Shown piece by piece: positions 39,107 through 47,806 of a DNA stretch of 64,000 nucleotides (positions within the stretch are counted from its first letter, which is position 1; the number at the start of each line of letters is the position of its first letter). The DNA lies in contig NZ_CP011930.1 of the NCBI RefSeq assembly GCF_001040945.1, positions 5,360,270 through 5,424,269 of the forward strand. Direction: 5' to 3'. The notes under the pieces are model-generated. The model had not been told where the DNA came from. It ran no database searches and was given only the letters and a program-made list of their open reading frames with translations. The position numbers were made by a program, and so were the translations under genes. Source of the DNA: Herbaspirillum seropedicae. GTDB taxonomy: Bacteria > Pseudomonadota > Gammaproteobacteria > Burkholderiales > Burkholderiaceae_D.

Positions 39107-40528
39107 ATGCATGGACGATCCACGCCATCCAGCAGCGTTGCAGGACCAACAGATGAAGTAGGTGCGCCCGCGGCCTGCGCTGCGGATTCGGCCTATTCTG
39201 CCTATTCGGCGTGCTCGCGGCGCACATGGCTGCGCGCCAGCGCCGCCGCCACAGCCTCGCTGCTGCTGGGCTGCGAGCGCGCGGGCAAAGAGGAAAGCTC
39301 AACAGTCGAGCTGGCGCCGGCGCAGGACACGCTGGTGCTCAACGCCCTGGTCTGGGCGCCGGACTGGGCCGAGGAAATGCAGCGTGTCTGCGATGGCTTC
39401 ATGCATGAGCACCCTGGGGTGCGCATCAACCTGCAATTCATGATCGGCAATTCGGTGGAGGAAAACCTCAAGCCGCGCGCCACCACCGACAGCCTGCCCG
39501 ACATCGTCTCGGTCAACGCCAGCCCCTACACCGCCAGCCTGGCGGACCAGGGCCTGCTGGCCGACCTGGGCCAGACGCGCAGCTGGCACGGCCTGCTGGA
39601 TATCCTGCAACGCGAGTGGACGGCGCCGGGCGGCTGCCGCTTCGGGCTGCCTTCGGGCGTGGCCACGACGCTGATCTATTACCACCCCGACCTGTTCGAA
39701 CGCGCTGGCATCCAGGCGCTGCCGGGCGACTTCGAGCAATTCCTGGCGGCCGGCGCAGCCTTGCGTCGGGCCGGCATCACCCCGCTGGCGCTGTCGGGCG
39801 GCTTTCCCAACATGCTGGGCAACGGACCTTTCAGTTACGGCTTTGCCAATCTGGTGGCCAGCAGCACGCCGGACTGGCGCCAGCACATCGCCAACGGCAC
39901 GCTGGCGCTGGACAATGCCCAGGGCTGGGCAGTCTTCAGCCGTCTGCGCACCCTGATGACGCGACACCTGGTGCAAGCCGATTGCCTGCGCGCCGGCTAC
40001 GACGCCACCCTGCGCCAGTTCGCCGAGGGCCGCGCCGCCATGACCTTCCAGGGCAGCTGGGCGGCCGGCGTGCTCATGCAGGGGCGCGGCCAGCCGGTGG
40101 GGGTGTTCGTGCCGCCGTGGAATGACAAGGATCAGCCGCGCCAGGCCGTCATCGGCAGCGAAACCGGCTTTGCCATCGCCCAGCGCATCAGCGCGCGGCA
40201 CCGCCAGGCGGCGGCGCGCTTCCTGGACTATCTGTTCGGCGCGGGTCTGCCGGTCTGGCAAGGCAAGCGCCAGAATATCCTGCCCTTCAAGACGCCCGCC
40301 CCTTCGGCCAAGGGCGATGCCGCCCTGTTCGCGCTGGCGGCCGGGATGGCGCGCGACGCGGCGGCCACGGGCGCGCCGGGACTGTATTACTCCTACCTGC
40401 CGGTCAATACCATCGACGTGCTGCATGCGCTGCTGCCGGCGGTGCTGTCGGGCAAGACCACGCCTGTGCAGGCGGCCCGCGCGCTGCAGGAGTCCATCAG
40501 CGCGCAAGCCCGCGTGGGCGGCAAATAA
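39107..40528 (+). CDS. Extracellular solute-binding lipoprotein (ABC family 1 type)
   Basis: The 473-residue precursor has an unusually long n-region, a twin Arg (38-39, SRRTWL), a hydrophobic stretch and a lipobox LLLGC with the lipidated Cys at 56. The mature part is a sugar-type periplasmic binding protein: FMHEHPGVRINLQFM, LPDIVSVNASP, GLPSGVATTLIYYHPDLFERAG, FAEGRAAMTFQGSWAAG. No permease or ATPase is nearby; instead a membrane diguanylate cyclase follows 15 bp later. A sensory role delivering ligand to that cyclase is likely. An AGGGGGAA site precedes the ATG. Confidence 0.87.
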   Translation: MHGRSTPSSSVAGPTDEVGAPAACAADSAYSAYSACSRRTWLRASAAATASLLLGCERAGKEESSTVELAPAQDTLVLNALVWAPDWAEEMQRVCDGFMHEHPGVRINLQFMIGNSVEENLKPRATTDSLPDIVSVNASPYTASLADQGLLADLGQTRSWHGLLDILQREWTAPGGCRFGLPSGVATTLIYYHPDLFERAGIQALPGDFEQFLAAGAALRRAGITPLALSGGFPNMLGNGPFSYGFANLVASSTPDWRQHIANGTLALDNAQGWAVFSRLRTLMTRHLVQADCLRAGYDATLRQFAEGRAAMTFQGSWAAGVLMQGRGQPVGVFVPPWNDKDQPRQAVIGSETGFAIAQRISARHRQAAARFLDYLFGAGLPVWQGKRQNILPFKTPAPSAKGDAALFALAAGMARDAAATGAPGLYYSYLPVNTIDVLHALLPAVLSGKTTPVQAARALQESISAQARVGGK

Positions 40529-40543
40529 GAGCGAGGCCAAGGC

Positions 40544-42265
40544 ATGCGCAAGCGACTGGACTTCCTCTCCCGCCATTTCCTGCGCCGCATTGCGATCGGC
40601 TATCGGCTCATCAGCGCCTTCATCCTGGTCTCGCTGTTGCCGCTGCTGATCTCGGGCCTGCTGGCCTATGGCGAAACCAGCCGCGCGACCCAGGACAAGG
40701 TGCGCGCCTACTCGGTGCAAGTGGTCCAGCAGATCTCGCAGAACCTGCTCTTGCGCATGGAAAAGATCGAGGACACCAGCGAAGCGCTGGCGCTGTCGGA
40801 GAAGATGCAGCGTCTGCTGGCCGACTACTACAGCGGCGACGCCGACGCCAGCGCAGCAGCCCGCAACAGTGCGGCGCGCGTGCTGCTCGATACCTACGGC
40901 GCCTTGACTTACGTGAACCAGAAGTATTTGCTGGACCGTGACCGCCAGGTCATCGATCCGCAAATCTTCGCGCCGCTGGCCAGCAGCATCGGCCGGGTGG
41001 CGGAAGAGGCCCCCGAGCTGACCGGGCGCGGCTGGTGGACGCTCTACCACGCCGGCCATGGCCAGAAGAGCCTGGCCATGCTGCGCGAGGTGCGCTTCAC
41101 CGCCAACAACCGGCCTGCCGGGGTGCTCTTCGTGGGCGTGCATCCGAGTTACTTCTTCGACATCTTCCGTGGCGCGGACCTGGGCTATGGCGCCAGCATT
41201 TCGATTGTCGACGCCAGCGATGGCGCAGTGGTGGTACAGAGCCGGGAATCTTCCGCCAGCCAGGCCGATCCGGCGCTGCTGGGCGGCATCACCGAGAGCC
41301 TGGCGCAAGGCCGCGACAGCGACTTCATCGCCTATGTGGGCGCTGACAAGACCCCCTATTACGCCGCCATCGCACGCCTGCCGCATACCTCCTGGTGGGT
41401 GGCCAGCATCACGCCCAGCGATCGCCTCAATGCCGATACGCGCTCGGTGCGGGACAAGATCATCGCCATCGGCCTGGTCTGCTTTGCGGTCTCGCTGCTG
41501 CTCTCGGCGCTGATCTCGCGCAGCATCAGCGTACCGCTGCAACGGCTGGTGGCGGCGATGAAGGAGGCGGGCAGCGGCGACACCACGGTACGGGTGGAAC
41601 AGCACGGCAATGACGAGATCGCAGTGCTTTCGCGCAAGTTCAACGAGATGGCCGGCAAGCTGCAGCAGAACAGGGAAGTGCTGGAAGAACAGGTGCGGCT
41701 GCGCACCCGCGAACTGGAGCGCGCCAACCGCAAGCTCGAGGCGCTCTCGGCCACCGACGGGCTCACGGGCGTGGCCAACCGGCGTCGCTTCGACGAGGCG
41801 CTGGCCAATGAAATGCGGCGCGCGGTGCGCTCCGGCCAGTCATTGGCCTTGCTGATGCTGGACGTGGATTACTTCAAGAAATACAACGATCGCTATGGCC
41901 ACCTGGCCGGCGACGAATGCCTGCGCATCGTGGCGCGGGTGCTGCAGAAGAGTTCGCGTCGCGCTACCGACCTGGTAGCGCGCTACGGCGGCGAAGAGTT
42001 CAGCGTCATCATCGCCGAATGCGATACCACCCAGGCGCTGCAACAGGCCGAGAACATCTGCCAGGCCATCTTCGAACTGAAGCTGCCACATGCCGATTCG
42101 CCCTTCGGCTACATCAGCGCCAGCATCGGCGTGGCCGTGCTGCTGCCCGATGAGCATACCGCGCCCGAACAGATGGTGCGCATCGCCGACCAGGCGCTGT
42201 ATCACGCCAAGTACCAGGGCCGCAACCGCGTCGTGCTCGGCAGCGACGCTACCCAGGGCCTCTAG
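40544..42265 (+). CDS. Membrane diguanylate cyclase with periplasmic sensor and HAMP
   Basis: The 573-residue protein has a first membrane helix (about 18-42), a large periplasmic sensor domain (about 43-305, Cache-like, PAGVLFVGVHPSYFFDIF), a second helix (about 307-327), HAMP (RSISVPLQRLVAAMKE), a short coiled coil and a GGDEF domain. It carries the active GGEEF motif (RYGGEEFSVI) and an I-site RATD five residues before it, so it should make c-di-GMP with product inhibition. The preceding binding-protein gene is the probable signal partner. Confidence 0.93.
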   Translation: MRKRLDFLSRHFLRRIAIGYRLISAFILVSLLPLLISGLLAYGETSRATQDKVRAYSVQVVQQISQNLLLRMEKIEDTSEALALSEKMQRLLADYYSGDADASAAARNSAARVLLDTYGALTYVNQKYLLDRDRQVIDPQIFAPLASSIGRVAEEAPELTGRGWWTLYHAGHGQKSLAMLREVRFTANNRPAGVLFVGVHPSYFFDIFRGADLGYGASISIVDASDGAVVVQSRESSASQADPALLGGITESLAQGRDSDFIAYVGADKTPYYAAIARLPHTSWWVASITPSDRLNADTRSVRDKIIAIGLVCFAVSLLLSALISRSISVPLQRLVAAMKEAGSGDTTVRVEQHGNDEIAVLSRKFNEMAGKLQQNREVLEEQVRLRTRELERANRKLEALSATDGLTGVANRRRFDEALANEMRRAVRSGQSLALLMLDVDYFKKYNDRYGHLAGDECLRIVARVLQKSSRRATDLVARYGGEEFSVIIAECDTTQALQQAENICQAIFELKLPHADSPFGYISASIGVAVLLPDEHTAPEQMVRIADQALYHAKYQGRNRVVLGSDATQGL

Positions 42266-42366
42266 AGCAGCCTTCCTGACGCCGCGCTGACAGCCCTGAA
42301 CCAATGCCGGTGCGCTGCATCATACCGCTATGCCAACCCGTTCCTGACAGAGAAAGGTATAGCAAG

Positions 42367-43194
42367 ATGAGCTCGAGCCGCCAAGAAAAACAACACTGGA
42401 CCATTGAAGACATCGACTTCTCCCGCATCGACCTGGCGCGGGTGCGACAGGATGAAGACCTGTTCTACCTGGTGGCCTGCGCCTCCTTTGTCGAGAGCGG
42501 TTCCGACCTCTACACCCACAACCTGGTCGAATACTACAAAGGCGACGCCGAGGTCGAGACCTGGCTGCGCGAGCAATGGGAACAGGAAGAGCTGCAGCAC
42601 GGCGCGGCCCTGCGCGCCTATGTCGAGCACGTCTGGCCGGAATTCGACTGGCAGCGCGCCTATCAGGGCTTCCTGGATGAATATTCGCAGTATTGCAAGG
42701 TCGAGCTGCTCGAGCCCACCCGCGCCCAGGAGCTGGCCGCGCGCTGCGTGGTCGAGACCGGCACCTCGACCTATTACCGGGCGCTGGCGCGCGCCACCGA
42801 CGAGCCGGTCCTCAAGCAGCTGGCCGGGCTGATCGCCAATGACGAGGTCAACCACTACAAGCACTTCTACCATTACTTCCGCCGCTACCGCCGCGAGGAA
42901 AACATCGGCCGCTCGCGCGTCTTCGGCACCCTCAGCCGCCGCACCCTGGAACTGAAGAACGAAGACGCCGATTGCGCCATCCGCCACGTGGCCATGGTCT
43001 ACAAGCCGGAACTGGCGGCCGATCCGGCCCGCCTGAAGGAACTGGCCTCGCGCATGAGCCGCACGGTGCGGGTCAATCTCAAGCCCGAGACCACCATCAA
43101 GATGATCATGCGGCCGCTGGAATTGCCCATCCGCCTGCAGAACATGATCGAATTCCCGCTGCGGCAGTTCATGCAGCATGTGCTGCTGCGCTGA
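42367..43194 (+). CDS. Ferritin-like diiron protein
   Basis: The 275-residue helical protein carries two diiron-type clusters. One is EQEELQHGAAL (ExxxH, first pair) with an earlier E in FVESGSDLYTHN. The other is ETGTSTYYRAL followed by NDEVNHYKHFYHYF. These fit the ferritin-like/acyl-ACP-desaturase-like superfamily. The exact reaction is unknown; a desaturase, oxygenase or redox role is possible. No signal peptide is present, so it is cytoplasmic. The ATG at 42367 is 101 bp after the cyclase. Confidence 0.75.
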   Translation: MSSSRQEKQHWTIEDIDFSRIDLARVRQDEDLFYLVACASFVESGSDLYTHNLVEYYKGDAEVETWLREQWEQEELQHGAALRAYVEHVWPEFDWQRAYQGFLDEYSQYCKVELLEPTRAQELAARCVVETGTSTYYRALARATDEPVLKQLAGLIANDEVNHYKHFYHYFRRYRREENIGRSRVFGTLSRRTLELKNEDADCAIRHVAMVYKPELAADPARLKELASRMSRTVRVNLKPETTIKMIMRPLELPIRLQNMIEFPLRQFMQHVLLR

Positions 43195-43383
43195 ACGATC
43201 CAGGTTGGCGCAAGCGCGGCCTCCGCTGTGATTTGCTGATTGCCAACAATTGAGAACGCGCGCGGCCTGAACTGGCAACAGCCCGCAAACCCGCTTGTGA
43301 CATGGCTTTTCGGCCGCCCCAAGATCGGGCGGTCGCAAGCGCCAGCTTGGTGAATATTGCCATCCCGCCATTAAATTGTTGAC

Positions 43384-43410
43384 GATTGCGCCCGCCTTTG
43401 GTGCGCAATC
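43384..43410. promoter_or_regulatory. Inverted repeat, candidate NtrC enhancer for urtA
   Basis: Two perfect 8-bp arms, GATTGCGC and GCGCAATC, are separated by 11 bases and contain TGCGCC / GGTGCGCA half-sites similar to NtrC sites. The repeat lies about 110-135 bp before the predicted sigma-54 start point. Spacing is wider than the usual 17-bp NtrC box, so assignment is tentative. Confidence 0.5.
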
Positions 43411-43492
43411 GTTTTCATCCTGGCACGACCTCCCCTGCCAGGCCTCCCTCTTCGCCCCGCTTTGATGCAGCCGCACGCCCATTTCCGGGGAT

Positions 43493-43508
43493 TGGCACGC
43501 AATCTGCT
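43493..43508 (+). promoter_or_regulatory. Sigma-54 (-24/-12) promoter of the urt operon
   Basis: TGGCACGCAATCTGCT has the invariant GG (43494-43495) and GC (43506-43507) separated by exactly ten bases. It matches the consensus TGGCACG-N4-TTGCW at all but one core base. It lies 56 bp before the urtA ATG. The rest of the 369-bp gap 43195-43563 holds no gene. Confidence 0.85.
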
Positions 43509-43563
43509 AAAGCGACTGGGCAGTGAAAAAATTCTTCCAAAACTCTTCTCGAGGGAGCACCAC

Positions 43564-44817
43564 ATGTCACGTCGTACCGTACTGAAAGCCACCGCTCTGG
43601 GCGCATTCGCACTGGCCGCATCCTCCTGGCTGCCTTCGGCTTTCGCTGCCGACACCATCAAGGTCGGTATCCTGCATTCGCTGTCGGGCACCATGGCCAT
43701 CTCTGAAACGTCCCTGAAGGATGTCGCCCTGATGACCATCGATGAGATCAACGCCGCCGGCGGCGTGATGGGCAAGAAGCTGGAACCGGTGGTGGTCGAC
43801 CCGGCCTCGAACTGGCCGCTGTTCGCTGAAAAGGCGCGTCAGCTGATCTCGCAGGACAAGGTCTCGGTGGTGTTCGGCTGCTGGACTTCGGTGTCGCGCA
43901 AGTCGGTGCTGCCGGTCTTCAAGGAATTGAACAGCCTGCTGTTCTACCCGGTGCAGTACGAAGGTGAAGAACTGGAGAAGAACGTCTTCTACACCGGTGC
44001 GGCGCCCAACCAGCAAGCCATTCCGGCCGTGGAATACCTGATGTCCAAGGAAGGCGGCGGCGCCAAGCGCTTCGTGCTGCTGGGCACCGACTACGTCTAT
44101 CCGCGCACCACCAACAAGATCCTGCGCGCCTTCCTGCACAGCAAGGGCGTGAAGGATTCCGACATCGACGAGGTCTACACCCCGTTCGGTCACTCCGATT
44201 ACCAGACCATCGTGGCCAACATCAAGAAGTTCTCCGCCGGTGGCAAGACTGCGGTGATCTCGACCATCAACGGCGACTCCAACGTGCCCTTCTACAAGGA
44301 ACTGGGCAACGCTGGCCTGAAGGCGACCGACGTGCCGGTGGTGGCGTTCTCGGTGGGTGAAGAAGAACTGCGCGGCGTGGACACCAAGCCGCTGGTGGGC
44401 CACCTGGCCGCCTGGAACTACTTCGAATCGGTGAAGAATCCGGTCAACACCGCCTTCATCAAGAAGTGGAAGGAATACGCCAAGGCCAAGAACCTGCCCA
44501 ACGCCGATACCGTCGTGACCAACGACCCGATGGAAGCCACCTACGTCGGCATCCACATGTGGGCGCAAGCCGTGGAAAAGGCCAAGTCCACCGACACCGA
44601 CAAGGTGATCGCGGCCATGGGCGGCCAGACCTACAAGGCGCCCTCGGGCTACACGCTGGAAATGGACAAGACCAACCACCACCTGCACAAGCCTGTGATG
44701 ATCGGCGAAATCAAGGCGGACGGTCAGTTCAACGTGGTCTACAAGACCAAGACCACCATCCGCGCGCAACCCTGGAGCCCGTACATCCCGGGCAACGAAA
44801 GCAAGCAGAAGAACTAA
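43564..44817 (+). CDS. urtA: Urea ABC transporter substrate-binding protein
   Basis: UrtA captures urea in the periplasm for the UrtBCDE importer. The 417-residue precursor has a twin-arginine signal (SRRTVLKATALGAFALAASS, cleavage near FAADT). The mature part is UrtA-specific: TIKVGILHSLSGTMAISE, VDPASNWPLFAEKARQLI, VFGCWTSVSRKSVLPVFKE, LFYPVQYEGEE and LLGTDYVYPRTTN. ATG 43564 has GAGGGAG; the longer open frame upstream overlaps the sigma-54 promoter and is rejected. It is first gene of urtABCDE. Confidence 0.96.
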   Translation: MSRRTVLKATALGAFALAASSWLPSAFAADTIKVGILHSLSGTMAISETSLKDVALMTIDEINAAGGVMGKKLEPVVVDPASNWPLFAEKARQLISQDKVSVVFGCWTSVSRKSVLPVFKELNSLLFYPVQYEGEELEKNVFYTGAAPNQQAIPAVEYLMSKEGGGAKRFVLLGTDYVYPRTTNKILRAFLHSKGVKDSDIDEVYTPFGHSDYQTIVANIKKFSAGGKTAVISTINGDSNVPFYKELGNAGLKATDVPVVAFSVGEEELRGVDTKPLVGHLAAWNYFESVKNPVNTAFIKKWKEYAKAKNLPNADTVVTNDPMEATYVGIHMWAQAVEKAKSTDTDKVIAAMGGQTYKAPSGYTLEMDKTNHHLHKPVMIGEIKADGQFNVVYKTKTTIRAQPWSPYIPGNESKQKN

Positions 44818-44852
44818 GCTTGCGCTTGTTGTTGTAGTTCATGGCGTTCTTC

Positions 44853-44966
44853 GGAGCGCCTTCGATACGCCGCTGGCGCGGCTACTCAGGACGAACGGTC
44901 CGTGGGTTGTGCAACAAAGACCCGTTCGGACTGAGTAGCCGCAAGGCGGCGTATCGAAGGCGCTCC
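44853..44966. repeat. Dispersed REP-like palindromic repeat, copy B
   Basis: Two inverted units (44853-44898 and 44921-44966) point outwards: GGAGCGCCTTCGATACGCCG ... CGAACGG, then CCGTTCGGACTGAGTAG ... GTATCGAAGGCGCTCC. The near-perfect arms of about 46 bases could form a long RNA hairpin between urtA and urtB. It is the same element as at 1452-1578 and 49437-49541. Confidence 0.88.
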
Positions 44967-45062
44967 GTCCGCCCAGGCATTCCCCTCCACAAGAAAACCG
45001 CCCGACGACTCGCCCCGGCCACAGCATCGTGCCCGGCCCGCGCTTCGCGGCGCACACCGACC

Positions 45063-46679
45063 ATGAAACCAGCCATCCAGTTCCTACGCGGGCTGCTCGC
45101 GACCTGGCTTTGCGTCCACGCCCTGGCGGCGTCGGCGGCCATCGATCCGGCCTTGCTCAAGCCCCTTGGCGGAGACGACCCCGACGCGCGCATCGACGCC
45201 GTCAACCAGATTGCCGCGCTGGCCAATGATGACGCGCTCAAGATTCTCAACGCATTGAACAGCGACGCGCTCTACGTCACCCCGGCCGGCGACGTGCTCA
45301 TCGTCGATGAGGCCGGCCAGGCCTTCAACCCGGCCACCGACAAGAGCGGCCCCGCGCCCGATGACGCCGAAGGCATTACCGTCAACAACCGTCTGCGCGG
45401 TGCGGTCGATGGCGCGCTCTCGGGCCTGAAGCTGCTCTCGCCGCAACGCGAGCAACGCCTGGCGGCCGCCAATGAATTGCTCAAGAATGCCGACCCGGCG
45501 CAGATCCCCTTGATCGTCAAGGCGCTGGCCAAAGAAAGCGATGCGCAGATCAAGGATGTGCTGCAACAGGTGCAGGCCACCGCCAATCTGCATTCTCCTG
45601 ATCCCGCTGCGCGTCGCGCCGCCGTCAAGACGCTGGCCGACACCACCAATGCCTCCTTGAAGCCGGCCCTGGAAAACATGCTGGCCAAACATCCCGATGG
45701 CTCCTACGTGGAACCCGATGAGGGCGTGCGCGTGGAAGCCGTGCGCACCCTGGCCGCGCTGGACCGCCACTTGGCCATCGTCGATTTTGCCGGCAAGCTG
45801 TTCTATGGCGTCTCGCTGGGTAGCGTGCTGTTGCTGGCGGCGCTGGGCCTGGCCATCACCTTTGGCCTCATGGGCATCATCAACATGGCGCATGGTGAAT
45901 TGCTGATGATCGGCGCCTACACCACCTATGTGTGCCAACTGGTCTTCCGCAAGTTCTTCCCCGGCGCCATCGATGCGTATCTCGTGGTGGCGCTGCCGGC
46001 GGCCTTCATCGTGGCCGCCGCCGTCGGCATCGCGCTGGAGCGCCTGGTGATCCGCTGGCTCTATGGCCGTCCGCTGGAAACCCTGCTCTGCACCTGGGGC
46101 ATCAGCCTGATGTTGATGCAAGGCGTGCGCTCCATCTTCGGTGCGCAGAACGTGGAAGTGGCCAACCCGAGCTGGATGTCGGGCGGTGTCACCGTGCTGG
46201 GTTCGCTGGTGCTGTCCTATAACCGCATCGTGATCGTGTTCTTCGCGCTGTTCGTGGTGTTCGCGGTCTGGCTGATCTTGAACAAGACCCGCCTGGGCCT
46301 GTTCGTGCGGGCCGTGACGCAGAATCGCCGCATGGCCGATTGCGTGGGCGTGTCCACCGGCAAGATCGACATGATGACCTTCGGCCTGGGTTGCGGTATC
46401 GCCGGTCTGGGCGGCGTGGCGCTGTCGCAGCTGGGCAACGTCGGCCCCGACCTCGGACAAGGTTACATCGTGGATTCCTTCATGGTGGTGGTGCTGGGCG
46501 GTGTGGGCCAGTTGGCCGGTACCGTCATCGCCGCCTTCGGCCTGGGTGAGGTCAACAAGTTCCTGGAGCCGATGGCCGGCGCCGTGCTGGCCAAGATCGC
46601 CATCCTGGTCTTCATCATCGTATTCATCCAGAAGCGCCCGCAAGGCCTCTTCGCACTCAAGGGAAGGAGCGTGGAATGA
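45063..46679 (+). CDS. urtB: Urea ABC transporter permease UrtB, long form
   Basis: The 538-residue protein has a signal-like first segment (about 5-25) and a 200-residue helical periplasmic region with repeat-like Ala/Leu helices (AANELLKNADPAQIPLIVKAL). A LivH-type permease core of about eight helices follows, starting LFYGVSLGSVLLLAALGLAITFGLMGIINMAHGE (key block NMAHGELLMIGAY). The extension is normal for proteobacterial UrtB. The ATG 45063 is chosen because the upstream frame is repeat sequence. Its stop overlaps urtC (ATGA). Confidence 0.94.
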   Translation: MKPAIQFLRGLLATWLCVHALAASAAIDPALLKPLGGDDPDARIDAVNQIAALANDDALKILNALNSDALYVTPAGDVLIVDEAGQAFNPATDKSGPAPDDAEGITVNNRLRGAVDGALSGLKLLSPQREQRLAAANELLKNADPAQIPLIVKALAKESDAQIKDVLQQVQATANLHSPDPAARRAAVKTLADTTNASLKPALENMLAKHPDGSYVEPDEGVRVEAVRTLAALDRHLAIVDFAGKLFYGVSLGSVLLLAALGLAITFGLMGIINMAHGELLMIGAYTTYVCQLVFRKFFPGAIDAYLVVALPAAFIVAAAVGIALERLVIRWLYGRPLETLLCTWGISLMLMQGVRSIFGAQNVEVANPSWMSGGVTVLGSLVLSYNRIVIVFFALFVVFAVWLILNKTRLGLFVRAVTQNRRMADCVGVSTGKIDMMTFGLGCGIAGLGGVALSQLGNVGPDLGQGYIVDSFMVVVLGGVGQLAGTVIAAFGLGEVNKFLEPMAGAVLAKIAILVFIIVFIQKRPQGLFALKGRSVE

Positions 46680-47806
46680 GCACCATGATCATGCGCCCCT
46701 CGCTGTTCAATCGTCCGGCCTGGACCGGCATCGTCATCTGCACCATCGTCCTGGCGCTGCTGCCGGTCTGCAACCTGCTGTTCCCCGCCGGTAGCGCATT
46801 GCACGTCTCGTCCTATACCGTCGCCCTGGTCGGCAAGTTCATGTGCTACGCCATGGCGGCGCTGGCGCTGGACCTGGTGTGGGGCTACACGGGCATCCTC
46901 TCGCTGGGACATGGCGTGTTCTTTGCCCTGGGCGGTTATGCCCATGGCATGTACCTGATGCGCGCCATCGGCCGTGATGGTGTGTACCAGAGCGACCTGC
47001 CGGACTTCATGGTGTTCCTGAACTGGAAGGCCTATCCCTGGTACTGGTGGATGACGGATCACTTCTGGTTCGCCATGCTGCTGGTGGTGCTGGTGCCGGG
47101 TCTCTTGGCCTTCGTGTTCGGTTACTTCGCGTTCCGTTCGCGCATCAAGGGCGTGTATTTCTCCATCATCACGCAGGCCATGACCTTCGCCTTCATGCTG
47201 CTGTTCTTCCGCAACGATACCGGCTTTGGCGGCAACAACGGCTTCACCGACTTCAAGCGCATCCTCGGCTTCACCATCACTGCACCTGCCACCAAGGCGG
47301 TGCTGTACCTGGTGACGCTGGGGCTCCTGTTCGGTGCGCTGGTACTGTGCCGCATGATCGTCACCTCCAAGCTGGGTCGCGTGCTGCAGGGCGTGCGCGA
47401 TTCCGAATCGCGCCTCATGTTCATCGGCTACAACCCGCTGTGGTTCAAGCTGTTCGTCTGGACGCTGTCGGCCGTGATCTGCGGCATCGCAGGTGCGCTG
47501 TACGTGCCGCAGGTGGGCATCATCAATCCCTCCGAGATGTCGCCGGCCAATTCCATCGAGATGGTGATCTGGGCCGCCGTCGGTGGCCGGGGCACGCTGA
47601 TCGGTCCCATCATCGGCGCCTTCACCGTCAATGGTCTGAAGAGCTGGTTCACGGCCGCCTTCCCGGACCTGTGGCTGTATGCGCTGGGCCTGATCTTCAT
47701 CCTGGTCACGCTGTTCCTGCCGCAAGGCATCCTCGGGCTGGTGCAGAAATTCAAGAAACGCGATGCCGTTGCCGCTGAAGGCAGCGCATCCAAGGAGGCA
47801 GCATGA
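46676..47806 (+). CDS. urtC: Urea ABC transporter permease UrtC
   Basis: This 376-residue LivM-type inner-membrane permease is the partner of UrtB. Blocks are ALALDLVWGYTGILSLGHGVFFALGGYAHGMYL, FRSRIKGVYFSIITQAMTFAFMLLFFRNDTGFGGNNG and the EAA-like loop GVRDSESRLMFIGYNP (key parts), ending VQKFKKRD. It overlaps urtB and urtD by four bases (ATGA) at each end, indicating tight translational coupling. Confidence 0.95.
   Translation: MSTMIMRPSLFNRPAWTGIVICTIVLALLPVCNLLFPAGSALHVSSYTVALVGKFMCYAMAALALDLVWGYTGILSLGHGVFFALGGYAHGMYLMRAIGRDGVYQSDLPDFMVFLNWKAYPWYWWMTDHFWFAMLLVVLVPGLLAFVFGYFAFRSRIKGVYFSIITQAMTFAFMLLFFRNDTGFGGNNGFTDFKRILGFTITAPATKAVLYLVTLGLLFGALVLCRMIVTSKLGRVLQGVRDSESRLMFIGYNPLWFKLFVWTLSAVICGIAGALYVPQVGIINPSEMSPANSIEMVIWAAVGGRGTLIGPIIGAFTVNGLKSWFTAAFPDLWLYALGLIFILVTLFLPQGILGLVQKFKKRDAVAAEGSASKEAA

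Noticed and set aside
39299..41605. 768-codon open frame on the minus strand across the binding-protein and cyclase genes
   Set aside because: It is antisense to two clear genes with recognisable domains; long open shadows are expected at this GC content and its translation is low-complexity His/Arg/Gln-rich.
43421..43438. Second sigma-54-like site TGGCACGACC upstream of urtA
   Set aside because: The distance between GG and the next GC is 13 bases, not 10, so it does not fit a -24/-12 promoter.
45084..46643. 519-codon open frame antisense to urtB
   Set aside because: Translation is compositional noise (His, Asp, Gln, Gly rich) with no family resemblance, fully under a well-supported gene.
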